51,601 nucleotides of DNA from Amycolatopsis orientalis DSM 43388 (GCF_000411975.1 NZ_ASXG01000193.1:1-51601), one strand, 5' to 3'; numbered from the stretch's first letter, positions 31,577 to 40,417 are shown. The notes: a model not told the origin generated them from the sequence alone. Made by a program: numbers and translations.

Positions 31577-32710
31577 ATGACCGAGATTTCCCGTCGCACG
31601 TTCGTCGGAGCAGTCGGCGCGGCCGGGGTCGCCGCCGTGGCGGGCGCGCAGCTCGCCGCCGCGGCACCCCGGCCGCGGGCGGCCACGACGGTGTACGTCG
31701 GCAGCTACACCAGCAGCTCACCGGCCGGCCACGGGCTGGACGTCACCGCGCGAGCGACGGGAAGCCCCGCGCTCACGCCGGTGCGCACGGTTCCGAAGCT
31801 GACCGACGTCTCCTGGTTCGACCGGACTCGCGATGGCCGGATCCTGTACGTCACCAACGAAAACGAAGGCGCGGAGACCGGTACGGTGTCCGCGTTGGAC
31901 ATCTCCGACCCGACCCGGCCGAAGCCGCTCGGTTCGGTGTCCTCGCAGGGCGGCTCGCCCACGCACCTTTCGGTGCACCCGAGCCAGAAGTACGTGCTGG
32001 CCGCCAACTACGACTCCGGCAGCGTCGTGGTGCTGCCGATCAAGTCCGGCGGCAAGCTCGGCGCGGCCACCGATCTGCAACAGCACCAAGGCAAAGAACC
32101 GCACGCGCACCAGGTGGTCACCGACCCGTCCGGCAAATGGGTGCTGGCGGTCGATCTCGGCACCGACTCGGTATACGTCTACTCGTTCGACACCGGCAAG
32201 GGAAAACTGAAGCTGCACCAGCAGATCACGCTTCCCGCCGGGGCCGGTCCGCGGCACCTCGCGTTCCACCCGAACGGCAAGTTCGCTTACGTCGCCCAGG
32301 AACTGCGGCCGGAGATCACCGTCGCCAGCTGGGACGCGGCGGCCGGCACGCTCCAGCCGATCGCCGTCGTTCCCGCCGTTCCGCCGGGCAGCACCGGCGA
32401 CCTGTTCCCGGGCGAGATCACCGTGTCGCGCGACGGGAAGTTCGGTTACGCCACCGTGCGCGGCCCCAACACCGTCGCCACCTTCACCGTCGCGGACGGC
32501 GGAGCCAAGCTCACCCTGGCCTCCTCGGTGCCGTCCGGCGGGAACTGGCCGCGGCATTTCGCACTGGACCCGGGCGAAAACTGGTTCTACGTCTCCAATC
32601 AGCGCTCCGGCACCGTCACCTGGCTGCCGCGCGACCCGGCCACCGGCCTGCCCGGCAAGCCCGCGGGATCGCTCGCGGTGCCCAGCGTCAACTCTGTCTT
32701 CTTCGTCTGA
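31577..32710 (+). CDS. Tat-exported lactonase (beta-propeller, Pgl-like)
   Basis: A 377-residue YbhE/6-phosphogluconolactonase-type seven-bladed propeller. The N-terminus ISRRTFVGAVGAAGVAAVAGAQLAAA is a twin-arginine signal ending near AAAAP, so it works outside the membrane, unlike cytoplasmic 6-phosphogluconolactonase. Family stretches include VYVGSYTS, GSPTHLSVHPSQKYVLAANYDSGSVVVLPI, HAHQVVTDPSGKWVLAVDLGTDSVYVY, GPRHLAFHPNGKFAYVAQEL and NWPRHFALDPGENWFYVSNQ. An exported lactonase next to an aldonate-type permease suggests hydrolysis of sugar lactones, such as those from C1 oxidation of chitin chains, before uptake. Confidence 0.85.
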   Translation: MTEISRRTFVGAVGAAGVAAVAGAQLAAAAPRPRAATTVYVGSYTSSSPAGHGLDVTARATGSPALTPVRTVPKLTDVSWFDRTRDGRILYVTNENEGAETGTVSALDISDPTRPKPLGSVSSQGGSPTHLSVHPSQKYVLAANYDSGSVVVLPIKSGGKLGAATDLQQHQGKEPHAHQVVTDPSGKWVLAVDLGTDSVYVYSFDTGKGKLKLHQQITLPAGAGPRHLAFHPNGKFAYVAQELRPEITVASWDAAAGTLQPIAVVPAVPPGSTGDLFPGEITVSRDGKFGYATVRGPNTVATFTVADGGAKLTLASSVPSGGNWPRHFALDPGENWFYVSNQRSGTVTWLPRDPATGLPGKPAGSLAVPSVNSVFFV

Positions 32711-32717
32711 GAAAAAC

Positions 32718-32743
32718 CGGGGCTGGCACGCCGCACAGCCCCG
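32718..32743 (+). terminator. Hairpin between the lactonase and the ABC transporter genes
   Basis: CGGGGCTG and CAGCCCCG pair perfectly across a 10-base loop, 8 bases after the lactonase stop. It should end or attenuate the first operon, so the ABC/GH20 genes may have their own promoter or rely on read-through. Confidence 0.65.
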
Positions 32744-32785
32744 CCTTTCCCGGTCTCCGACCGGTCCCCGCGACAGGAGTCACCG

Positions 32786-34069
32786 ATGAAGCTGCGTTCT
32801 GTCCTGCCCGCTGTCGCCACGCTGGCGTTGCTCGCCTCGTGTGCACCGGCCCAATCCGGCCCGGCCGCCTCCGGCGGAAACCAGACCGACGGCACGCTCC
32901 GGGTCTGGCTGTTCGACGAAGCGAATCGCGCGCCGAAAGAGGCCGCGGTCAAGGAAGCGATCACCGAGTTCGAGGCGAGCCACGCCGGCGTGAAGGTCGA
33001 CGTGCAGTGGGTCCCGGTCGAGGGCCGCGCGGACAAGTTCTCCGGCGCGTTCAACGACCCCTCCAACGCCCCCGACGTCGCCGAGTTCGGCAACACCGAC
33101 GTCGCCAGATACGCGCAGACCGGCGCGCTGTCCGATCTGACCAAGGACATCGCGAACTGGTCGGACGGCAAAGACCTGCTCCCGTCCGTTGTGGACACCG
33201 CGAAAGCGAACGGCAAGATCTACGGCATCCCCTGGTACACCGGCATCCGCGCGTTGTACTACCGCACCGACGTCTTCGCCGAGCTCGGCCTCAAGCCGCC
33301 GGCGACGCTGGCCGAGCTGACCGAGGACGCGCGCAAGATCCGCGCCGCCAAGCCCGAGCTGTACGGCATCGCCACCGGCGGCAAGTACACCTACGCGATG
33401 CTGCCGTTCCTCTGGGCCAACGGCGGCGAGCTGGCCAAACCGGACAACGGCAAGTGGACGTCCACTGTGGACTCTCCATCGGCCAAGGCCGGCGTCACCG
33501 CGTACGCGAACCTGCTCAAGGACGACATCTGCCCACCCGCGGCCTGCGCCAACCTCACCGGCACGCAGAGCGTCACCGCGTTCGCCGGCGGCAAGGCGGG
33601 CATGGTGATCGGCGGCGACTTCAACCGCAAGGCCGTCGAGAAGGGCGCGGTCAAGGGCAAGTACGCGATCATGCCGCTGCCCGGCACCGCTCCCGGCTCG
33701 ATCGCGCCCGCGTTCGCCGGCGGCAACCTGCTCGGCGTGTTCGGCGCGAGCCAGCGCCACGGTCTCGCGGTGCAGTTCGCCGAACTGCTGGCCGACGTCA
33801 AGTACCAGGAGAAGATGTACGCGGCAATGGGCAACCTGCCCACGCTCGCGGCGGTGCAGAAGAAGCTCGCCGCCAGCGACCCGAGCCTGAAAGCGTTCGT
33901 GGACACCCTCGCCGCGGGCACGAAGTTCGTGCCCGCCACCCCGGCGTGGTCCAAGATCGACAGCCAGAACGTCCTGCCCACCGCCGTGCAGCAGATCGCC
34001 ACCGGCGGCAAGGACGCGAGCGCCGCGCTGGCCGACGCGGCCGCGGCGATGAACAAGAACTTCGGCTGA
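32786..34069 (+). CDS. Sugar ABC transporter substrate-binding lipoprotein
   Basis: A 427-residue family 1 extracellular solute-binding protein. The signal peptide ends in the lipobox LLASC (Cys 19), so it is anchored to the outer face of the membrane. Sugar-binding features include TLRVWLFDEANR, FEASHAGVKVDVQWVPVEG, FNDPSNAPDVAEFGNTD, YGIPWYTGIRALYYRTD and GGDFNRKAV, with aromatic residues as in trehalose/chitobiose-type binders. AGGAG precedes ATG 32786. With the two permeases and the GH20 gene after it, the arrangement resembles streptomycete dasABC-dasD, which takes up chitobiose. Substrate assignment is inference. Confidence 0.9.
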   Translation: MKLRSVLPAVATLALLASCAPAQSGPAASGGNQTDGTLRVWLFDEANRAPKEAAVKEAITEFEASHAGVKVDVQWVPVEGRADKFSGAFNDPSNAPDVAEFGNTDVARYAQTGALSDLTKDIANWSDGKDLLPSVVDTAKANGKIYGIPWYTGIRALYYRTDVFAELGLKPPATLAELTEDARKIRAAKPELYGIATGGKYTYAMLPFLWANGGELAKPDNGKWTSTVDSPSAKAGVTAYANLLKDDICPPAACANLTGTQSVTAFAGGKAGMVIGGDFNRKAVEKGAVKGKYAIMPLPGTAPGSIAPAFAGGNLLGVFGASQRHGLAVQFAELLADVKYQEKMYAAMGNLPTLAAVQKKLAASDPSLKAFVDTLAAGTKFVPATPAWSKIDSQNVLPTAVQQIATGGKDASAALADAAAAMNKNFG

Positions 34070-34072
34070 GCC

Positions 34073-34993
34073 GTGGCCGCCGTTCGTTCCGCGACCGTTC
34101 GCCGCGACGGCCGCGCGGCGCTGCTGTACCTGCTGCCCGCCGGCATCCTGCTCGGCGCGCTGCTGGTATACCCGATCTACCAGCTGGTCGTGATCTCGCT
34201 CTACGACTACGGCCAGCCGCAGGCGGCGGGCGCGGCCCCGCTGGTGTTCCTCGGGCTCGACAACTACGTCAACCTGCTCGCGGACGGTCAGTTCTGGACG
34301 GTGCTCGGCAAGACCGTCGGGTTCGCCGCCGCGTGCGTGGTCGGCAGCCTGGTCGTCGGCACGGCGCTGGCCGTGCTGGCGAGCCGGGTCCGCGCGCTGC
34401 CGCGCACGCTGCTGTTCCTGGCCGCGCTCGGCGCGTGGGCGACCCCGGCGATCGCCGGCTCGTACGTCTGGCTGTTCCTCTTCGACACCGATTTCGGCCT
34501 GGTCAACGAGGTGCTCGCGGGCCTCGGGTTCAGCGGGATGGCGCACCATTCCTGGACGTTCGGCGCCTTCGGCACGTTCGGGCTGGTCGCCGCCGAGGTG
34601 ATCTGGTGCTCGTTCCCGTTCGTGATGGTGACCATGTACGCCGGGATCAGCGCGGTGCCGAAGGAGACGCTGGAGGCCGCCGCGCTCGACGGCGCGTCGG
34701 TCTGGCGCACCTCGTGGTCGGTGGTCCTGCCCGCGGTGCGGCCGCTGCTGACCATCGCGACCGTGCAGTCGATCATCTGGGACTTCAAAGTGTTCACCCA
34801 GATCTACGTGATGACCAACGGCGGCGGCATCGCCGGGCGGAACCTGATCCTCAACGTCTACGCCTACCAGCAGGCGTTCGCCGGGCAGGAGTACGGGCTC
34901 GGCTCGGCGATCGGGGTCGTGATGACCTTGCTGCTGCTGTCGATCACCGGACTGTACGTCCGGTCCCAGCGCCGGAGTGCCGCATGGCTCTGA
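34073..34993 (+). CDS. Sugar ABC transporter permease, first subunit
   Basis: A 306-residue MalF-type inner-membrane subunit with about six transmembrane helices. It carries the EAA loop EAAALDGASVWRTSWSVVLPAVRP that docks the ATPase. GTG start at 34073 is 4 bases after the preceding stop. It shares a 10-base overlap with the next permease, which indicates coupled translation. Confidence 0.93.
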   Translation: MAAVRSATVRRDGRAALLYLLPAGILLGALLVYPIYQLVVISLYDYGQPQAAGAAPLVFLGLDNYVNLLADGQFWTVLGKTVGFAAACVVGSLVVGTALAVLASRVRALPRTLLFLAALGAWATPAIAGSYVWLFLFDTDFGLVNEVLAGLGFSGMAHHSWTFGAFGTFGLVAAEVIWCSFPFVMVTMYAGISAVPKETLEAAALDGASVWRTSWSVVLPAVRPLLTIATVQSIIWDFKVFTQIYVMTNGGGIAGRNLILNVYAYQQAFAGQEYGLGSAIGVVMTLLLLSITGLYVRSQRRSAAWL

Positions 34994-35838
34994 AAGTCCG
35001 CCGCCCCGCGCGGCTCGCCGCCGAGATCGCGACCGTGGTGATCGCCGGGATCGTCGCGTTCCCGCTGTACTGGATGGTGCTCTCGGCGTTCAAACCGACC
35101 GGGGAGATCCAGTCGGCGCATCCGAAACCGTGGACGTTCGCGCCTTCGCTGGACAGTTTCCAGCGGGTGCTCACGGTTTCCGGCTTCGGCCGGTACTTCC
35201 TCAACAGCCTCGTGGTGGCCGTGGTCGTGGTGCTGCTGTCCCTGGTGTTCTCGTTCCTTTCGGCGGTGGCGCTCACGCGGTTCCGGTTCCGCGGCCGCGG
35301 CGTGCTGCTGGTGATGCTGCTGGTGGCGCAGATGGTGCCGGTGGAGGCGCTGACCATCCCGCTGTTCTTCCTGATGCGCTCGGTCGGCGGCACGGTGCCG
35401 GCGTTCGGGCTCAACGAACTGGGCTCGCTCGTGCTGGTGCACCTCGCGTTCAGCCTGCCGTTCGCGATCTGGATGCTGCGCGGGTTCGTCGCCGCGGTGC
35501 CCGCCGAACTGGCGGAAGCGGCCACTTTGGACGGTGCGTCGCGGATGCGGTTCACCTGGCAGATCCTGTTCCCGCTCGTCGCGCCCGGGCTCGTGGCGGT
35601 GAGCGTGCTCGCGTTCATCCACGCGTGGAACGACTTCCTGTTCGCCAAGACCTTCATCATCTCCAAGACCGAGAACCAGACTCTGCCGCAGGCGATCCTG
35701 GTGTTCTTCAAACCGGAGGACACCGACTGGGGCGCCGTGATGGCCTCGTCCACCCTGATGACGATTCCGGTGCTGGTGTTTTTCGTGCTGGTGCAACGGA
35801 AGCTCATCGGCGGGGCGGCCGGGGCCGTGAAGGGATGA
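34984..35838 (+). CDS. Sugar ABC transporter permease, second subunit
   Basis: A 284-residue MalG-type subunit with six predicted helices. Its EAA loop is EAATLDGASRMRFTWQILFPLVAP. The family C-terminal core IHAWNDFLFAKTFI is present. ATG 34984 lies within the end of the first permease gene, and its stop overlaps the GH20 start (ATGA). No ATP-binding subunit is encoded nearby. In actinobacteria a shared ATPase of the MsiK type usually energises such importers. Confidence 0.93.
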   Translation: MALKVRRPARLAAEIATVVIAGIVAFPLYWMVLSAFKPTGEIQSAHPKPWTFAPSLDSFQRVLTVSGFGRYFLNSLVVAVVVVLLSLVFSFLSAVALTRFRFRGRGVLLVMLLVAQMVPVEALTIPLFFLMRSVGGTVPAFGLNELGSLVLVHLAFSLPFAIWMLRGFVAAVPAELAEAATLDGASRMRFTWQILFPLVAPGLVAVSVLAFIHAWNDFLFAKTFIISKTENQTLPQAILVFFKPEDTDWGAVMASSTLMTIPVLVFFVLVQRKLIGGAAGAVKG

Positions 35839-37226
35839 CCATGTCCGGTTTCGACACCCTCCTCCCCCGTCCGGTGTCCGCGGAAACGGCTCCCGGCGCC
35901 TGTCCGTGGCCCGTTCCCGTGGAGGTGCGGACAGCGGATTTGCCCGCCGAGGGTTATCGGCTGCACATCAGGCCGGACGGCGTCACGCTCGAAGCAGCCG
36001 ACGCGGCGGGCGAGTGCTACGGCCGGCAGACGCTGCGCCAGCTGGCCGGTCCGGACGCGTTCCGTGCCGCTTCGATCCACAATGGACCGGTCGAGCTGCC
36101 GTGCGGGACGATCACCGACTATCCGCGTTTCGCCTGGCGCGGCTGCCTTTACGACGTCGCCCGGCATTTCCGGACGAAGGCCGAGGTGCTGCGGTTCGTC
36201 GACCTGCTGGCCGCGCACAAGCTGAACGTGCTGCACCTGCACCTCACCGACGACCAGGGCTGGCGGATCGAAACACCGGAATTCCCCCGGCTTACCTCGG
36301 TCGGCGGCTGGCGGAAGTCGTCCATGGTCGGCAGGCACGACGGCCCGGAACGCGACGGCCGCCCGCACGGCGGTTACTACCCAGTGGACGACCTCCGCGA
36401 GATCGTCGCGTACGCGGCGACGCGAGCGGTCACCGTGGTGCCCGAAGTGGACCTCCCCGGCCACGCCCGCGCCGCGATCACCGCATATCCGGAACTCGGC
36501 CCGGCCAGCGAAACCCCTTGGGAGGTCTGGACTTCCTGGGGCATCAGCACTTCACTGCTGGATCCGTCGGAGTCCACTCTGGACTTCTTCCGCGCCGTTT
36601 TCGACCACGTGCTGGACATCTTCCCGTCCCCGGTGATCGCGCTCGGCGGCGACGAGGTGCCCGGCGTCACCGAAGCGCACCACCGGTTCGTCCGGGCGAT
36701 CGCCGACCACCTCGTCGCGCGCGGCCGCACGCCGATGGGCTGGGACGAGGTCCTCGACGGCGGCGACCTGCCGAAGATGGTGATCGGCGTGTGGCAGGAC
36801 CGCGAACGCGCGTCGCTGGCGGCGAAGGGCGGCCACGAAGCAGTGCTCTGCCCCGAGGACGGCGTGTACCTCGACCACCGGCAAAGCGACCACCCGGACG
36901 AACCCGTCCCGGTCGGGTACCGGCAGGATCTCGAGCACTTCTACGCTTTCGAACCCGAGTCCGGGCCGCACGTGCGCGGGGTCCAGGCGCAGCTGTGGTC
37001 CGAGCACCTGGACACCGTGCGGCGGACGGACTACGCGGCCTTCCCGCGGCTGTCGGCGTTCGCCGAGGTCGCGTGGAGCAGCGGACCGCGCGACTACGCG
37101 GAATTCCTGCCCCGGCTGCGGGACCACCACCTGCCGCGGCTGGACGCGCTCGGCGTGGAGTACCGGCCGCTCGACGGGCCGCGTCCGTGGCAGACCCGGC
37201 CGGACGCACCGGGCCGCCCTCGCTGA
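35835..37226 (+). CDS. Beta-N-acetylhexosaminidase, GH20, cytoplasmic
   Basis: A 463-residue glycoside hydrolase family 20 enzyme. The N-terminal alpha/beta domain (about 1-95) leads into a TIM barrel with GCLYDVARHF, HLHLTDDQGWRIE, EVDLPGHARAAI, the catalytic pair D273-E274 in LGGDEVPG, and MGWDEVLDGG. The reaction is substrate-assisted through the acetamido group. No signal peptide is visible, so it would cleave imported chitooligosaccharides in the cytoplasm. ATG 35835 overlaps the permease stop. In the proposed oxidative scheme it would release N-acetylglucosamine and N-acetylglucosaminate from C1-oxidised dimers. Confidence 0.93.
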   Translation: MTMSGFDTLLPRPVSAETAPGACPWPVPVEVRTADLPAEGYRLHIRPDGVTLEAADAAGECYGRQTLRQLAGPDAFRAASIHNGPVELPCGTITDYPRFAWRGCLYDVARHFRTKAEVLRFVDLLAAHKLNVLHLHLTDDQGWRIETPEFPRLTSVGGWRKSSMVGRHDGPERDGRPHGGYYPVDDLREIVAYAATRAVTVVPEVDLPGHARAAITAYPELGPASETPWEVWTSWGISTSLLDPSESTLDFFRAVFDHVLDIFPSPVIALGGDEVPGVTEAHHRFVRAIADHLVARGRTPMGWDEVLDGGDLPKMVIGVWQDRERASLAAKGGHEAVLCPEDGVYLDHRQSDHPDEPVPVGYRQDLEHFYAFEPESGPHVRGVQAQLWSEHLDTVRRTDYAAFPRLSAFAEVAWSSGPRDYAEFLPRLRDHHLPRLDALGVEYRPLDGPRPWQTRPDAPGRPR

Positions 37227-37253
37227 TCATTGCTGTTCTTGTTCTCCGCGAAG

Positions 37254-37286
37254 CGGCTCGGCTTCGGCGGGCCCGAAGCCGAGCCG
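37254..37286. terminator. Bidirectional terminator between GH20 and SDR genes
   Basis: A perfect 14-bp stem (CGGCTCGGCTTCGG and complement) with a 5-base loop separates the convergent GH20 and SDR genes. Confidence 0.9.
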
Positions 37287-37295
37287 TATAGGGCG

Positions 37296-38063
37296 TTATA
37301 CGCCAGCCGGGCCGAGGAAAGTCCCGCCCGTTGCGTCGACGACCTGCCCGGTGACCCAGCGCGAGTCCGCCGAGGCGAGAAACGCGACCACGTCCGCGAT
37401 ATCGGTCGGGTCGGCCACCCGCCGGAGCGCGGACGCGGCCGCCGTTCCCGCCCGCATCCGCTCGTCAGCGAACAGGTGCGCGGTGCGGTCGGTGGGCGTC
37501 GGGCCGGGGGCGACGCCGTTCACCGTGATGCCCCGCTGCCCGAGTTCCTGCGCCAGGCTGCGGGTGAACACGTCGAGCGCGCCCTTCGTCATGCTGTAGG
37601 CCAGCTCGAACGGCAACGCGATCCGCGTGTCCGCGGACGAGATGTTGACGATCCGGCCGCCGTCTCGCAGCACCAGCAGCAGACGCTGCACCAGGAAAAA
37701 CGGTGCCTTCACGTTCACCGCGAACACCCGGTCGAACTCCTCCGGCGTCGCCGAGGTGATCGAACCGGCACCGGTCGCCGCGTTGTTGACCAGGATGTCG
37801 AGCGCGACCTCGCCGGTGCGCTCGCGCAACTCGGCTGCGAGACGGTCGAGCAGCGCATCCGCGTCCCCGTCCACGCCCAGCGTCGCCTGGACCGCGAACG
37901 CCTGCCCGCCGTTTGCCTCAATCGCCGCGACGGTGTCCTTGGCTGCCGCTTCGTCGCTGCCGTAGTGCACGGCGACCAGCGCGCCGTCCTGCGCCAGCCG
38001 CGTCGCGACGGCCCGGCCGATGCCCTTGCCGCCGCCGGTGACCAGTGCGGTCTTCTGCGTCAT
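37296..38063 (-). CDS. Short-chain dehydrogenase/reductase
   Basis: A 255-residue classical SDR. It has the cofactor motif TGGGKGIG near the N-terminus, NNAAT, the catalytic Ser in VNISSADTR, and Tyr-x-x-x-Lys in AYSMTKGAL. The C-terminus VTGQVVDATGGTFLGPAGV is typical of FabG-like reductases. The frame continues upstream, but GGGGAG precedes the ATG at 38061-38063 and yields the standard N-terminus MTQKTALVTGGG. The substrate is unknown. It stands alone downstream of the two-component genes (85-base gap) and ends at a shared terminator. Confidence 0.9.
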   Translation of the reverse strand: MTQKTALVTGGGKGIGRAVATRLAQDGALVAVHYGSDEAAAKDTVAAIEANGGQAFAVQATLGVDGDADALLDRLAAELRERTGEVALDILVNNAATGAGSITSATPEEFDRVFAVNVKAPFFLVQRLLLVLRDGGRIVNISSADTRIALPFELAYSMTKGALDVFTRSLAQELGQRGITVNGVAPGPTPTDRTAHLFADERMRAGTAAASALRRVADPTDIADVVAFLASADSRWVTGQVVDATGGTFLGPAGV

Positions 38064-38147
38064 TTCTTGCTCCCCTTGAGTGGTGAACTTCGATGTCCAC
38101 ACCTTCGGGGAGCCCGCTTACCGTCCGCGCACGAAGCGCTGACGGGC

Positions 38148-38816
38148 TCAGCCAGGTTTCAGCCGGTACCAGACCTCCGGCCGTCCGACCTGCCCGTATC
38201 GCGGTTCGCGCTGCGCCAATCCGTTGTCCGCCAGGTACTCCAGGTACCGCCGCGCGGTGACCCGCGAAGCTCCGATCGCGCTCGCCGCACCCCCGGCGGA
38301 GAGCCCTTCACCGGCCCCGGCGAGCGCGTCGGTGATCGCGTCGAGCGTCTCCGCGCTCATGCCCTTCGGCAGCGGCGCGGCCTCGGTGGTGCGCAGCGTG
38401 CCGAGCGCGCGATCGATCTCCGCCTGCCCGCTGACCTCGCCGGACGCCTCGCGGAACGACGCGTAGCGCTCCAGTTTGTCCCGCAGCGACGCGAACGTGA
38501 ACGGCTTCAGCAGGTACTGCACGACCCCGACCGAGACCGCCGCCTTGACCAGCGCGAGGTCGCGCGCGGACGTGACCGCGATGACGTCGATCGGCAATCC
38601 GGCCGCGCGCAGCGAACGGCAGACGGCGAGGCCGTGCGTGTCCGGCAGGTAGAAGTCCAGCAGCACCAGGTCGACCGGTTCGCGCTCGCAGAACCGCAGC
38701 GCCTCGCCGCCCGAATGCACCACCCCGGCGACGACGAACCCGGGCAGCCGCTCGACGTACAGCCGGTGCGCCTCGGCCGCCACCGGCTCGTCCTCCACCA
38801 CCAGCACCCGGATCAC
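38148..38816 (-). CDS. Response regulator, CitB/DcuR type
   Basis: A 222-residue regulator. The receiver domain (1-120) has the acidic pair in VVEDEP, the phospho-acceptor Asp in LVLLDFYLPDTHG, and the Lys in LLKPF. The output domain (about 150-222) has a winged-helix segment, SAGGAASAIGASRVTARRYLEYLADNG, as in the CitB/DcuR/DctR group controlling C4-dicarboxylate and citrate genes. GTG start 38814-38816 overlaps the kinase stop (GTGA). The divergent dctA is its obvious target. Confidence 0.92.
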   Translation of the reverse strand: MIRVLVVEDEPVAAEAHRLYVERLPGFVVAGVVHSGGEALRFCEREPVDLVLLDFYLPDTHGLAVCRSLRAAGLPIDVIAVTSARDLALVKAAVSVGVVQYLLKPFTFASLRDKLERYASFREASGEVSGQAEIDRALGTLRTTEAAPLPKGMSAETLDAITDALAGAGEGLSAGGAASAIGASRVTARRYLEYLADNGLAQREPRYGQVGRPEVWYRLKPG

Positions 38817-40417
38817 GCCGGCACCTCCTGTCTCGGCAACCGTACGGTGAACACCGCGCCGCCGTCGCGTCCGACGTCGATGGTGCCGTGGTAGCGCCGG
38901 ACCGCCTGCACGACCAGCGCCAGCCCGAGACCGTGCTCGTCCCCGGCCTTCGTCGACCAGCCCCGGCGGAACATCTCCCCCACGGCCTCTTCCGGTACGC
39001 CCGGACCGTTGTCCGCGACGCGCAGCAGCAGACCGTCCTCTTCGGACCGCGCGGTGACCACCACCGACGGCCGCGCGACGGATTCCCGCACCACCGCGTC
39101 GATTCCGTTGTCGATCAGGTTGCCGAGGATCGTCACCAGGTCCCGTCCGGCGACGCCGGGGCCGAGGTCGTCGATCATCGTGTCCGGCGTGATGGTGAGC
39201 TCCACGCCGCGTTCGCTCGCCTCCGCGGCCTTGCCCAGCAGCAACGCGGCCAGCACCGGTTCGGCGACCGCGGTCATCACGCGGTCGGTGAGCTCCTGCG
39301 CCAGCGCGAGTTCGGCGGTCGCGAACTCCACGGCGTCCTCGGGCCGGCCGAGTTCCACCAGCGACACGACGGTGTGCAGCCGGTTCGCGGCCTCGTGCGC
39401 CTGCGACCGCAGCGCTTCGGCGAGGCTCCGCGCCGTGGTCAGCTCGCCGGTGAGCGTCTGGAGTTCGGTGTGGTCGCGCAGGATCACGACGGTGCCCTGC
39501 GCGCGGCCGCCGGAGCTGACGAGCGTCGTGCTCACGACCAGCACCCGCGAGTCCGTCAGGTGCAGTTCCTCGGTGCGGTTCTCCGGCGCGGTGAACGCCG
39601 CCGTCAACTCGGGCGACAACCCCAGCTCGGCGAGCGGCTTCCCGACCGGGTCGCCGGTGAGCCCGAGGAGCGTGCGGGCGCCGTCGTTGCACAGCCCGAC
39701 CCGTCCGTCGCGGCCGACCAGCAGCACGCCTTCGCGCACCGAATGCAGCACCGCTTCGTGGTACTCGAACAGATTGCTCAGCTCGGCCGGCGCGATGCCG
39801 CGCGTCTGCCGTTTCAGCCGGGCGCTCACCAGCCAGCCCCCGCAGGCGCCTACGAGCAATACTGCCGCCGCGACGCCGAGCAGCGGCCAGACGCGGTCTT
39901 GCAGTTCGGCGGAAATCGCCGCGATCGTGATGCCCACCGCGACGAGCGCGACCACCCGGTGCTGTGCGTCGAACACTGGCACCACGACGCGCACCGACGG
40001 GCCGAGCGAGCCGGTGTAGGTCTCCGACACGACGCCGCCCCGCTGCGCCGCCTCGATGTGCCCGAGGAACCGCTGGCCGATCAACGCCGGATTCGGGTGC
40101 GTGTAACGGATTCCTTGCGGCGACATGATCGTGACGAAGTCGACGCGCGTGTCCGCGAGCACCCGCTGCGCGTACGGCTGCAGCGTCGCGGTCGGGTCGG
40201 CGGTGGCGGCTGCGCGCGCGACGTCCGGCGCGTCGGCGATCGACCGGGCCACCGCGAGCGACTGTTCCCCGGCCCGGTCGGTCGTGGTGCGCCGGGCGTC
40301 GAGGTAGGCGATAGTGATCCCGCCGGAGACGAGCACGAGCAGGATCGCCAGCTGCAGCACCAGCAGCTGACGGGCCAGGCTCCAGCGGCTCGTCCGGATC
40401 CGAGGTGTCGGGGGCAC
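38813..40417 (-). CDS. Sensor histidine kinase, CitA/DcuS type
   Basis: A membrane sensor of about 534 residues. TM1 (LLVLQLAILLVLVSGGITIAYL) and TM2 (VWPLLGVAAAVLLVGACGGWLV) flank an extracellular PAS/Cache domain of about 130 residues with THPNPALIGQRFLG, the citrate/dicarboxylate-sensor signature. A cytoplasmic PAS domain is followed by the phospho-His in SQAHEAANRLHTVVSLVELG, then the ATPase N box (LGNLIDNGIDAV), G1 (DNGPGVP) and GLGLALV. The start is uncertain: the frame is open upstream. I chose GTG at 40415-40417; GTG at 40433-40435 is also possible. It pairs with the overlapped response regulator and faces dctA. Confidence 0.88.
   Translation of the reverse strand: MPPTPRIRTSRWSLARQLLVLQLAILLVLVSGGITIAYLDARRTTTDRAGEQSLAVARSIADAPDVARAAATADPTATLQPYAQRVLADTRVDFVTIMSPQGIRYTHPNPALIGQRFLGHIEAAQRGGVVSETYTGSLGPSVRVVVPVFDAQHRVVALVAVGITIAAISAELQDRVWPLLGVAAAVLLVGACGGWLVSARLKRQTRGIAPAELSNLFEYHEAVLHSVREGVLLVGRDGRVGLCNDGARTLLGLTGDPVGKPLAELGLSPELTAAFTAPENRTEELHLTDSRVLVVSTTLVSSGGRAQGTVVILRDHTELQTLTGELTTARSLAEALRSQAHEAANRLHTVVSLVELGRPEDAVEFATAELALAQELTDRVMTAVAEPVLAALLLGKAAEASERGVELTITPDTMIDDLGPGVAGRDLVTILGNLIDNGIDAVVRESVARPSVVVTARSEEDGLLLRVADNGPGVPEEAVGEMFRRGWSTKAGDEHGLGLALVVQAVRRYHGTIDVGRDGGAVFTVRLPRQEVPA

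Noticed and set aside
37296..38063. The SDR as part of the chitin-type locus
   Set aside because: It is convergent with GH20 and separated by a perfect bidirectional terminator; nothing in its sequence indicates a sugar-acid substrate.
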